Below, piece by piece: positions 7,542 to 13,748 of a stretch of 13,748 bases of DNA. Both the position numbers and the translations under genes were made by a program. The notes beneath the pieces are model-generated. The model did no database searches. It saw nothing but the letters and a program-made list of their open reading frames with translations, and was not told the origin of the DNA. Positions within the stretch are counted from its first letter, which is position 1; every line of letters begins with the position of its first letter. Origin of the DNA: an uncultured Clostridium sp. (GTDB lineage Bacteria; Bacillota; Clostridia; Oscillospirales; Acutalibacteraceae); contig URIN01000009.1 of NCBI GenBank assembly GCA_900547915.1, positions 1-13,748 of the forward strand, given 5' to 3'.

Positions 7542-7567
7542 GTTACAAATTCATTACATAATTTACA
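7542..7567 (-). promoter_or_regulatory. WalR (YycF)-like box upstream of ftsEX
   Basis: On the minus strand, TGTAAT (7558-7553) and TGTAAC (7547-7542) are separated by 5 bases. All 12 positions fit the B. subtilis WalR consensus TGTWAH-N5-TGTWAH. Further half-site-like TGTAAA copies lie at 7562-7567 and 7513-7518, at other spacings. The box is about 70 bases upstream of the predicted start site. WalRK controls the wall hydrolases cwlO in Bacillus and pcsB in pneumococcus, whose products are partners of FtsEX. The match is seen; WalR binding is inferred. Confidence 0.45.
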
Positions 7568-7583
7568 AAATAGAAACATTTTG
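7566..7583. promoter_or_regulatory. Inverted repeat next to the ftsE -35 box
   Basis: CAAAAT (7566-7571), 6 bases, ATTTTG (7578-7583) is a perfect inverted repeat ending four bases before the predicted -35. It is operator-like in size and place, but AT-rich and unmatched to a named regulator. It could be chance. Confidence 0.25.
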
Positions 7584-7586
7584 TCC

Positions 7587-7615
7587 TTGATTTATTATGT
7601 GAATTGCTTTATTAT
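7587..7615 (+). promoter_or_regulatory. Promoter of the ftsE-ftsX-M23 operon
   Basis: TTGATT (7587-7592; 4/6), a 17-base spacer and TATTAT (7610-7615; 5/6) predict a start near 7622 and a leader of about 56 bases before the GTG start of ftsE. It lies after the terminator at 7443-7480, as expected for a new transcription unit. Confidence 0.55.
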
Positions 7616-7677
7616 ATATAAGTGGTATAGTTTAAAGAATTAAATCTGCTTGAATAAATTAAAGAGGGAAATAAAAA

Positions 7678-8511
7678 GTGATTGAATTTCGTGATGTTAC
7701 CAAGGTGTACGGCAGTAACGGCACCAAGGCTCTCAATAATGTAAATATAAAAATTGAGGACGGTGAATTCGTTTTCGTAGTCGGCGCGTCTGGCGCGGGT
7801 AAAAGTACTTTCCTCAAACTCATTATGCATGAGGAAAAACCCACAGAAGGCGTTGTTATAGTAGGCGATTACCGTTCAGACACTTTAAAGAAAAAACAGG
7901 TGCCTTATTACAGAAGAACAATGGGCATAGTTTTCCAGGATTTCCGACTTATTCCCAAAATGAGCGTTTATGATAACGTTGCTTTCGCAATGCGCGTTAT
8001 CGGCGCAAAGGAAAAGGAAATCAGAAAAAGAGTTCCGTATATTCTTCAGCTTGTAGGACTTTCCCATAAGGCACGCTCAATGCCAAATGAGCTTTCAGGC
8101 GGTGAGCAGCAGCGTGTTTCGCTTGCTAGAGCGCTTGTAAACAATCCAAAGCTTATAATTGCGGACGAGCCTACCGGTAACGTAGACCCTGAAATGAGCC
8201 ATGAGATTGTTGAAATGCTCACAAAGATAAATAACAACGGCACAACCGTTATAATGGTTACACACGAGCACACACTTGTAAAAGCGTTCCCGCGCCGTGT
8301 AATCGTTATCAAAAACGGCGAGGTTGTTTCCGATACTCCGGATCCGACACACGCTCAGTTTGAATCGGCTCAGCCGGAAAAATCAACGGATATGTATTTC
8401 TTCAACGAGGATGTTAAACTCGGCAGTGAGATTGAAGATATTTTTGAAACTATTGACGACGGTTCTTCACCCGCCGAAAATGAAGATGCAAAAGACGGAG
8501 GTGAGGAATAA
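7678..8511 (+). CDS. ftsE: Cell division ATP-binding protein FtsE, with C-terminal extension
   Basis: FtsE is the cytoplasmic ATPase of the FtsEX complex, which does not transport but signals across the membrane to activate murein hydrolases. The ABC signature is complete: Walker A GASGAGKS (36-43), Q-loop Gln87 in FQDFRL, LSGGEQ (139-144), Walker B LIIADE (159-164) and H-loop His196. TMGIVFQDFRLIP and EPTGNVDP are typical of FtsE. The start is GTG with GAGGG (7664-7668) at 9-base spacing. At 277 residues it is about 50 longer than the usual 220-230; the extra tail after residue 225 is acidic and low in complexity, rich in Glu, Asp, Ser and Pro. The stop and the ftsX start overlap by one base (TAATG). 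Confidence 0.96.
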   Translation: MIEFRDVTKVYGSNGTKALNNVNIKIEDGEFVFVVGASGAGKSTFLKLIMHEEKPTEGVVIVGDYRSDTLKKKQVPYYRRTMGIVFQDFRLIPKMSVYDNVAFAMRVIGAKEKEIRKRVPYILQLVGLSHKARSMPNELSGGEQQRVSLARALVNNPKLIIADEPTGNVDPEMSHEIVEMLTKINNNGTTVIMVTHEHTLVKAFPRRVIVIKNGEVVSDTPDPTHAQFESAQPEKSTDMYFFNEDVKLGSEIEDIFETIDDGSSPAENEDAKDGGEE

Positions 8512-9431
8512 TGACCGGATCCAGCTTCAGATACCTCTTTAAAGAGGGCTTCAGAAATACATGGTCAAACAGAATGATGAGTATTGCGTCAATTTGTGTT
8601 CTTATGAGCTGTCTTGTTCTTATTGGCTGCGCTTCAATGATATTCCTCAACATTGAATCTCTTCTTGGCAGAATTGAAGAAGAAAATGTTGTTATGGTAT
8701 ATATTAAAGATGATACGGCAGATGCTGATATAACGGCGATGGGCAACAGCCTTAAAGGCATAGATAACGTAAAAGAAGTAGAGTTCGTTCCAAAAGAGGA
8801 CGCATGGGCAGAGCAGCTTTCTACTATGGACGAGGCTCAGGCAAAGTTCTTCACGGAAATTAGTTCTGACATTCCTCTTCCTGACGCATATAAAGTTACG
8901 ATAGATGATCTGACTTATTTTGATCAGACAGTTAATCAAATAGAAAAATTAAATCATATCGATACAATCAGAGAAAACAAGGACCTTGCGGAAAAACTTG
9001 TTACTATCCGACACGGTGTTGAGGTTATTTCAATAGTAATTGTTGCGGTCCTTCTTGCGATAAGTGTGTTCATTATTTCAAATACGATCAAACTTACCGT
9101 TTACTCAAGAAGACTTGAAATCAGCATTATGAAATCCGTTGGTGCTACAAACAGTTTTGTAAGGCTGCCGTTTGTTGTAGAGGGTATGATACTCGGTATA
9201 ATTTCCGGTATCATTTCGCTGGGGCTCGTATGGGCGTTCTATGAATTTGCTATTCACCAGTTCAGTGATCTCCTCACTTCGCTTCAGCTTGACGCACTCA
9301 ACTTTGCGGATTTCGCGCTTCCAATGCTCGGAATTTTTGTTGCAATAGGTATTGTAACCGGTGTTGGCGGAGCGTTGATTTCAATGAGCAGATATCTTAA
9401 TAAGGAAGGCAGTGAGATAAGTGCAATCTAA
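8511..9431 (+). CDS. ftsX: Cell division permease-like protein FtsX
   Basis: FtsX is the membrane half of FtsEX and contacts extracellular hydrolases through its large outer loop. The 306-residue protein has the expected layout. A short cytoplasmic N-terminus (SFRYLFKEGFRNTWSNRMMS) leads to TM1 at about 24-46 and an outer loop of about 47-167. TM2 (171-191), TM3 (220-240) and TM4 (270-291) follow, with KSVGATNSFVRLPFVVEG between TM2 and TM3. The ATG shares a base with the ftsE stop and has a near-ideal SD (GGAGGTGA, 8497-8504). The 3' end overlaps the first hydrolase gene by 11 bases, tying the expression of receptor and partner together. Confidence 0.96.
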   Translation: MTGSSFRYLFKEGFRNTWSNRMMSIASICVLMSCLVLIGCASMIFLNIESLLGRIEEENVVMVYIKDDTADADITAMGNSLKGIDNVKEVEFVPKEDAWAEQLSTMDEAQAKFFTEISSDIPLPDAYKVTIDDLTYFDQTVNQIEKLNHIDTIRENKDLAEKLVTIRHGVEVISIVIVAVLLAISVFIISNTIKLTVYSRRLEISIMKSVGATNSFVRLPFVVEGMILGIISGIISLGLVWAFYEFAIHQFSDLLTSLQLDALNFADFALPMLGIFVAIGIVTGVGGALISMSRYLNKEGSEISAI

Positions 9432-10650
9432 AATAAAAGGCAAAACGCTTTTAAGATTTCTTTGTCTTGTGTTCAGCGTGATGCTTGTATTTACCACAGC
9501 TTTTACCGCGCAGGCGAAATCAAGTTCTGAACTGAATAAGGAAAAAGATAAGATAGAAGCGGAAATCGCAGACTCTAAAAAAGAAATAGAATCTCTTAAA
9601 TCACAAAAAGCGGACAAGCAGGCATATGCTGATGCTCTTATGGAGCAAGTTGATCTGCTTCAGGACAAGCTGGATAACCTTGAGGATAGCAAAGAGGCTC
9701 TCCAGAATGAAATAAATGCTGTTCAGAAAAGAATAGAAGAAACTCAGGCTGAGATTGAAAAGGCAGAAGCAGAGATTGAGGCAAAGGAAAAAGAATTCGA
9801 CAGTGTTTATGAAGAGTATTGCCAGAGACTTCGCGCAATGTATATTTCAGGCAACGTTTCAATGCTTGAAGTATTGCTCGAAAGCGGTGATATAAGCTCA
9901 ATTCTTACAAGAGCCGAAATGGTTAAATCTGTTTCTGAGCAGGACAGCGCTACTCTTGATGATCTTATGAAAAAGATGGAGGAGATAAATAAAGAACGCG
10001 AAGAGCTTGCTCAGGATAAGATTCAGCTCGGCAAGGATAAGGATAGTCTTAATTCCCGCAAAGCGGAACTGCAGGAATCAATAGATGACTATAATGCTTC
10101 CAAAAAGGAGCTTAACGCTCAGGTTGCAGAATGTAATGCTGCAATCAGGAGTATTGAAAATACACAGGCTGAAATTCAGGAGACGATTGACGATAATTCA
10201 GAAGAACTTGCCGCAATAAATGAGGCTCTTAATTCTTCAAGCAATAAACCGGGTGATGATAATTACACACCGGGCACAGGTCAGCTTGCGTACCCCACAA
10301 GTTACAGAACAATTTCAGCAGGCTATCCTAATTACAGCAATGGTTCTTACCACGGCGGTGTAGACTGGCCGTGTCCTACAGGTACAGCTGTTCACGCATC
10401 GGATTCAGGTGTTGTAGTAATTGCTAAAAAGCTTACATACAGCTACGGTCAGTATATTCTTATTGACCACGGTAACGGACTTTCAACTCTTTATGCTCAT
10501 AATTCTTCACTTGTTGTAAGCCAAGGCCAGTCAGTGCAAAAAGGTCAGATAATAGCTTACTCTGGTGCAACAGGTAACGCAACCGGTCCTCATGTTCATT
10601 TTGAGGTAAGACTTAACGGAACCAGAGTAAATCCGATGAATTATCTTTAA
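9421..10650 (+). CDS. Secreted coiled-coil M23 peptidase 1, probable FtsEX-activated hydrolase (PcsB/EnvC-like)
   Basis: The 409-residue protein has a signal peptide (basic start, hydrophobic 10-28, likely cut after AQA at 30-32). A long coiled coil (about 36-130 and 175-270) flanks the block LRAMYISG (137-144) to ILTRAEMVKSVS (161-172). The C-terminal M23/LytM endopeptidase domain is about 295-409. Catalytic residues are all present: H311 and D315 (HGGVD), H360 (YAH), H391 and H393 (HVH). It should cut peptidoglycan cross-links outside the membrane. In PcsB, CwlO and EnvC systems the coiled coil binds the FtsX outer loop and relieves autoinhibition. The start is GTG inside the ftsX end, with AAGGAAGG (9402-9409) upstream; the full signal peptide requires this start. 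The gene position directly after ftsX makes it the prime FtsEX partner. Confidence 0.92.
   Translation: MQSKIKGKTLLRFLCLVFSVMLVFTTAFTAQAKSSSELNKEKDKIEAEIADSKKEIESLKSQKADKQAYADALMEQVDLLQDKLDNLEDSKEALQNEINAVQKRIEETQAEIEKAEAEIEAKEKEFDSVYEEYCQRLRAMYISGNVSMLEVLLESGDISSILTRAEMVKSVSEQDSATLDDLMKKMEEINKEREELAQDKIQLGKDKDSLNSRKAELQESIDDYNASKKELNAQVAECNAAIRSIENTQAEIQETIDDNSEELAAINEALNSSSNKPGDDNYTPGTGQLAYPTSYRTISAGYPNYSNGSYHGGVDWPCPTGTAVHASDSGVVVIAKKLTYSYGQYILIDHGNGLSTLYAHNSSLVVSQGQSVQKGQIIAYSGATGNATGPHVHFEVRLNGTRVNPMNYL
10330..10358 (+). repeat. Near-identical segment shared with M23 peptidase gene 3
   Basis: This 29-base stretch, encoding NYSNGSYHGG at the zinc-ligand motif, matches 13297-13325 at 28 of 29 positions, differing only at 10344 (T) versus 13311 (C). 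The two genes are otherwise clearly diverged at DNA level, so this is either strong constraint or local gene conversion. Confidence 0.8.
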
Positions 10651-10683
10651 TTAATTACAAAAATTTAATACATATAAAAAGAT

Positions 10684-10700
10684 TGTAAATAATATTTACA
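10684..10700. promoter_or_regulatory. Perfect palindromic operator candidate over the -35 of M23 gene 2
   Basis: TGTAAAT-AAT-ATTTACA is a perfect inverted repeat with 7-base arms. Its right arm contains the -35 hexamer TTTACA (10695-10700), so a bound protein would block polymerase. The form also fits TGTNA-N7-TNACA, the GlnR/TnrA consensus of Firmicutes. No regulator of that type is in the window, and AT-rich palindromes arise by chance, so the identity of the binder is open. Confidence 0.4.
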
Positions 10701-10723
10701 GTAACTTTAATTTATTATATAAT
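10695..10723 (+). promoter_or_regulatory. Near-consensus promoter of M23 peptidase gene 2
   Basis: TTTACA (10695-10700; 5/6), a 17-base spacer and a perfect TATAAT (10718-10723) form the best promoter in the window. The expected start is near 10730, only about 8 bases before the ATG at 10738. No terminator was found between the first peptidase gene and here, so this gene may be read both from ftsE and from this promoter. Confidence 0.7.
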
Positions 10724-10737
10724 AGGAAGTGGAGTCA

Positions 10738-12144
10738 ATGAAACTTTTAGGCATACTCAAACAGGGAATGTGTGTTTTGTTGGCTTCACTATTTGTTTTT
10801 TTATTCACCTTATCTCCTTGTAATCAAAATATTACCGTTACAGCTGCAGAACTTACGCCGCAGCAGGAAAAGGCACAGCTTGAGCAGAAGATAAAAGAAG
10901 CAGAGGAAAAACTGCGTCAGCTTGAGGCTCAGTCGTCCAGCACTCAGGAATATTTTGATACGCTTTCGGATAAGATAGATTATCTTGACAGGCAGTATGA
11001 GCTTGTCAGCGGAGAAGTAGAAAAAGATAAAAATCAGGTAGAGATTTTAAAAAACACCTATGCTGAAAATGAAAAAGAAATAGCTTCAATAGGTGATGAG
11101 ATAGAACAGCTCAAAGCAGATTGTGCCGCCGCAGAGGAAGAATTTTCAGAGACATACAAAGCGTTTTCAAAGCGTATGCGAGCAATGTATATAAGCGGAG
11201 AAACGAATATTCTTGCATTTCTCATAACAAGCAATGATATTTCACAATTATTGACAAGGCTTGAGATGATAAAACGTGTTTCTGAGATGGACGGCGACCT
11301 GCTTGAAACCATCAATAAGGAAATTGATGAAATAAACACTTCACGTGATGAGATAACGAAGAAAAGAGCGGAACTTCAGGTTACACAGGTCACGCTTGAA
11401 AACACAAAAACATCACTTGAGGCCGCCATTCCCGAGCTTGAGCAGAAACAACAGGAGCTTTCGGCAAAAAAAGCTGAACTTGATAAGGAGCGCGGGGGCG
11501 CAAATACACTTCTTAAACAACTCAATGATGAAACAGGCAATTACACTGAATATCTAGAGGATAATAAAGCTGCGATGGCAGAAGTAGATGCTGCTATCGA
11601 GGCCGCAGAAGATAAATATGATGATAGTTCCAAAGATGATGATACCACTCAGGAAAAGCCAACTTCTGACGGCTCATCTGAAGATACAACTGGCACAACA
11701 TCGGACGGTTCATCTGGCAGCAAATATATCAGCCTAACTTATCCTGTGCCGTCACAGACAAAAATAACTTGCGGCTTTGGAGAATATTCGGGCCACAGCG
11801 GAGCTGATTTCAGCTGTCCCTCTGGCTCTAAGGTGGTTGCCGCCGAGTCCGGCACAGTTATCATTTCAGAAGATCTTAAAAATGCTGACGGAACTTACAG
11901 AAGCTATGGCAGATATATAGTAATTAAACACGATAAAACAACTTCGTCCGGAGATGCTGTATATACGCTTTATGCTCATAATTCGGAAAGGCTTGTGTCA
12001 GCAGGTCAGCACGTTGAAAAGGGTCAGCAGATAGCAAAGTCCGGCTCAACGGGCAATTCAACGGGTCCGCATTGTCATTTTGAAGTAAGGACTCCAAGCT
12101 CAAGCTATTCTTCATGTAAAAATCCTGCCCTTTACTTACCGTAA
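10738..12144 (+). CDS. Secreted coiled-coil M23 peptidase 2 (PcsB/EnvC-like paralog)
   Basis: From ATG 10738 the protein has 468 residues. An N-terminal hydrophobic signal (about 11-27) with a probable cut near TAA (36-38) leads to coiled coil (about 45-140 and 185-290). The block MRAMYISG (147-154) to LLTRLEMIKRVS (171-182) lies between. A Ser/Thr/Asp-rich linker (about 295-330) leads to the M23 domain (about 333-468). H353 and D357 (HSGAD), H414 (YAH), H445 and H447 (HCH) complete the active site. Unlike paralogs 1 and 3 it lacks the NYSNGSY stretch before the first ligand, but shares the longer insert before YTLYAHNSE with paralog 3. A GTG at 10729 in frame is less likely because it lies before the predicted RNA start. 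It probably cleaves wall cross-links; whether it uses FtsEX is inference. Confidence 0.9.
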   Translation: MKLLGILKQGMCVLLASLFVFLFTLSPCNQNITVTAAELTPQQEKAQLEQKIKEAEEKLRQLEAQSSSTQEYFDTLSDKIDYLDRQYELVSGEVEKDKNQVEILKNTYAENEKEIASIGDEIEQLKADCAAAEEEFSETYKAFSKRMRAMYISGETNILAFLITSNDISQLLTRLEMIKRVSEMDGDLLETINKEIDEINTSRDEITKKRAELQVTQVTLENTKTSLEAAIPELEQKQQELSAKKAELDKERGGANTLLKQLNDETGNYTEYLEDNKAAMAEVDAAIEAAEDKYDDSSKDDDTTQEKPTSDGSSEDTTGTTSDGSSGSKYISLTYPVPSQTKITCGFGEYSGHSGADFSCPSGSKVVAAESGTVIISEDLKNADGTYRSYGRYIVIKHDKTTSSGDAVYTLYAHNSERLVSAGQHVEKGQQIAKSGSTGNSTGPHCHFEVRTPSSSYSSCKNPALYLP

Positions 12145-12195
12145 GGGCGGATGAATTTAAGGGTAAAAATTTATTTATAAGGTTGCTGAATTGTA

Positions 12196-13638
12196 ATGAA
12201 GCACAATAAAACATTAAAATTATTATCTGCGCTGCTTGCTGTGGTAATGGCGTTAACACCTCTTTCCTCGGGTTTTATTCCCGTTATTGCTGCCGATGAA
12301 TCTTCTACGTCCGGGCAGGAGAGCACAACCGATGGGCAGATGACCGAAGAGGAAAAGCGTGAGGAAGCAAGAAAAAAGCTTGAAGCACAGAAAGCTGTGC
12401 TGGATGCTGATCTTCAGGCGCTGGAACAGCGCTTGAAGGCGCTTGCAGGCGATTCTAAAAATACAGAGGAATATATAAACGCGCTTGACGAAAAAATAGG
12501 CATCATAAATCAGCAGCTCACTGTCCTTGACGAACAGGTTTTGGATTATGAAGAAGATATTAAAGTCCTTCAGACAAATATTGAAACGAATCAGAAGCAG
12601 GCTGATGAGCTTCAGGCTCAAGTTGATGCTGTTCAGGCGGAACTTGATGTATTAAATGAAAAATTTATGGCAAAGTACGATGCATACTGCCTTCGCATGA
12701 GAGCCATTTACATATCAGGAAGTTATAATCTTATTACCGCTCTTTTAACCTGCAGCGACATATCAAGCCTTTTGACACGTTATGAAATGATAAAAGCTGT
12801 GTCAAAGAGTGACGCGGAACTTATGCAGGAAATTCAGGAGCAGACGAATCAAATACTTGAGCGCGAATCTGACTTGAACGAAAAGAAAACGGCGCTTGAT
12901 AATACAAATATTACTTTGCTTGCGCAGCAGAATGAGTTAAAGTATAAGCAGGAATCACTTACGCAGGCGCAGGAAGATATCGCGTCAAAGAAGATAACAT
13001 TGGCGCAGGATAAAGCGGAAAGTGATCAGCTTTTTGCATTGCTCACTGCTCAAACAGGTATGTATACTGAATACAGAAACGAGGACGCTTCTCTCAGCCA
13101 GGCGGCGGAACAGCAGATCGAGGATCTTATGAACGGCGTTATTTCACCGGAAGAAGTATCTGATTTCACAACGGGCAACAGAGATGATGATCCTACTGTA
13201 ATTTATAATAACACGGATGTTTATAATAAGTCAGACGGCGTTTACAATATGACTTATCCGGTTCCCGGTCATTATACGATCTCTGCGGGCTTCCCGAATT
13301 ACAGCAATGGCTCTTACCACGGCGGAATAGATTTTCCGTGCCCCACAGGTTCTAAGGTGGTTGCGGCTCAAAAAGGTGTAGTTGCAGGTGTTAAGCGCCT
13401 TGATTACAGTTATGGTTATTATGTGCTGATTTATCATGGAACTGATGCAGACGGTGCTAAGGTCTTTACACTTTATGCCCACAATTCGGAAATTCTTGTT
13501 TCTCCCGGAGATTCAGTTTATAAAGGTCAGCAGATCGCAAAATCGGGCTCAACCGGCAATTCTACCGGACCTCACTGCCATTTTGAGATTAGAGCTGGCG
13601 GCACAAGAATAAATCCGAAGAATTATTTAAGCAAATAA
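12196..13638 (+). CDS. Secreted coiled-coil M23 peptidase 3 (PcsB/EnvC-like paralog)
   Basis: The 480-residue protein has a signal peptide (MKHNKTLKLL, hydrophobic 9-31, likely cut near IAA at 31-33) and a short Ser/Thr/Glu-rich spacer. Coiled coil (about 50-160 and 205-310) flanks MRAIYISG (168-175) to LLTRYEMIKAVS (192-203). A linker (about 318-350) leads to the M23 domain (about 352-480), with H375 and D379 (HGGID), H429 (YAH), H460 and H462 (HCH). It shares FPNYSNGSYHGG with paralog 1 and AHNSE...KGQQIAKSGSTGNSTGPHCHFE with paralog 2. The ATG is the first start after an in-frame stop at 12187, but the only SD-like sequence, AAGG (12179-12182), is 13 bases away, so initiation may be weak. 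The gap from gene 2 is 51 bases with no terminator, suggesting co-transcription. Confidence 0.9.
   Translation: MKHNKTLKLLSALLAVVMALTPLSSGFIPVIAADESSTSGQESTTDGQMTEEEKREEARKKLEAQKAVLDADLQALEQRLKALAGDSKNTEEYINALDEKIGIINQQLTVLDEQVLDYEEDIKVLQTNIETNQKQADELQAQVDAVQAELDVLNEKFMAKYDAYCLRMRAIYISGSYNLITALLTCSDISSLLTRYEMIKAVSKSDAELMQEIQEQTNQILERESDLNEKKTALDNTNITLLAQQNELKYKQESLTQAQEDIASKKITLAQDKAESDQLFALLTAQTGMYTEYRNEDASLSQAAEQQIEDLMNGVISPEEVSDFTTGNRDDDPTVIYNNTDVYNKSDGVYNMTYPVPGHYTISAGFPNYSNGSYHGGIDFPCPTGSKVVAAQKGVVAGVKRLDYSYGYYVLIYHGTDADGAKVFTLYAHNSEILVSPGDSVYKGQQIAKSGSTGNSTGPHCHFEIRAGGTRINPKNYLSK
13297..13325 (+). repeat. Near-identical segment shared with M23 peptidase gene 1
   Basis: This is the partner of 10330-10358 (28/29 identical). 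Just downstream, TCTAAGGTGGTTGC (13351-13364) is identical to 11827-11840 in gene 2 but absent from gene 1. The third gene is therefore a mosaic of matches to both neighbours. Confidence 0.8.
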
Positions 13639-13641
13639 GTT

Positions 13642-13748
13642 ATGAATAAAATCAATTACAGCAAAAAAACAGAATCAATTATTGAAGAAAACAAGAGAGA
13701 GCAGATTCTGCCCTCTCTTTTAATTCATGCGTGTTGCGCTCCGTGTTC
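13642..13748 (+). CDS. queH: Epoxyqueuosine reductase QueH, 5' part only
   Basis: Thirty-five codons and two bases are visible before the window ends. They read MNKINYSKKTESIIEENK, a few residues, then PSLLIHACCAPC followed by TC, which can only be Ser. The HACCAPCS signature near the N-terminus is that of QueH (DUF208), the iron-sulfur enzyme that reduces epoxyqueuosine to queuosine in tRNA anticodons, the last step of the pathway and an alternative to QueG. The CC pair and following C would serve as metal or redox cysteines. The ATG lies 3 bases after the third peptidase stop, with no good SD, so it may depend on coupled translation. The call rests on a short piece, but the motif is distinctive. 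Confidence 0.85.
   Translation, partial: MNKINYSKKTESIIEENKREQILPSLLIHACCAPC

Noticed and set aside
10729..10737. GTG start for M23 gene 2
   Set aside because: It lies at or before the predicted transcription start and would use up the SD-like GTGGAG. ATG at 10738 is more plausible, though not proven.
12128..12147. Hairpin CCCTTTAC / GTAAGGG at the end of M23 gene 2 as a terminator
   Set aside because: The stem is bulged and no T-run follows, so it is not an intrinsic terminator; genes 2 and 3 may be co-transcribed.
9421..13638. The three M23 genes as a phage or toxin-type lysin cluster
   Set aside because: They have chromosomal context after ftsEX, ordinary signal peptides and PcsB-like coiled coils, with no holin, integrase, immunity gene or other phage mark in the window.

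Overview
The window looks like chromosomal core DNA of a Gram-positive Clostridia-type bacterium (Firmicutes, probably the Ruminococcaceae/Oscillospiraceae sphere). The reasons are moderate-to-low GC, strong Shine-Dalgarno (SD) sites, several TTG and GTG starts, consensus sigma-A-like promoters, a DUF4830 protein, and FtsEX linked to coiled-coil M23 peptidases. Family, not species, is the limit of what can be said. No mobile element, CRISPR array, tRNA or rRNA was seen. No stretch over 300 bases lacks a gene; the longest gap is 7432-7677. The first 46 bases are not biological: they are Illumina/Nextera library adapter left on the contig end, so the true sequence starts at about 47.

Layout. 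(1) 183-6159 is one tightly packed plus-strand run: a membrane-anchored double-FHA protein, an FtsW/RodA (SEDS) glycan polymerase, a class B penicillin-binding transpeptidase, HflX GTPase (TTG start), a small DUF4830 membrane protein and an RsuA-type rRNA pseudouridine synthase. A good promoter precedes the FHA gene. (2) 6346-7431 is a lone PucR/CdaR-type regulator with its own promoter and a strong intrinsic terminator. (3) 7678-10650 is ftsE-ftsX-M23 peptidase, with overlapping genes, a promoter and a WalR-like box. (4) 10738-13638 holds two more paralogous secreted coiled-coil M23 peptidases; the first has a near-consensus promoter lying almost on its start codon. (5) 13642-13748 is the 5' end of queH, cut by the window edge.

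The theme is cell-wall growth and its opening. The SEDS/PBP pair makes and cross-links glycan, and the FHA protein could tune it by reading phosphothreonine; no kinase or phosphatase is in the window. FtsEX is known to switch on coiled-coil murein hydrolases from inside the cell. Here it is followed by three such hydrolases in a row, all with complete catalytic sets, instead of the usual one. That hydrolase cassette, with its separate promoter architecture, is the most interesting part of the window. It is an expansion of a known system, and I do not see evidence for a wholly unknown one.
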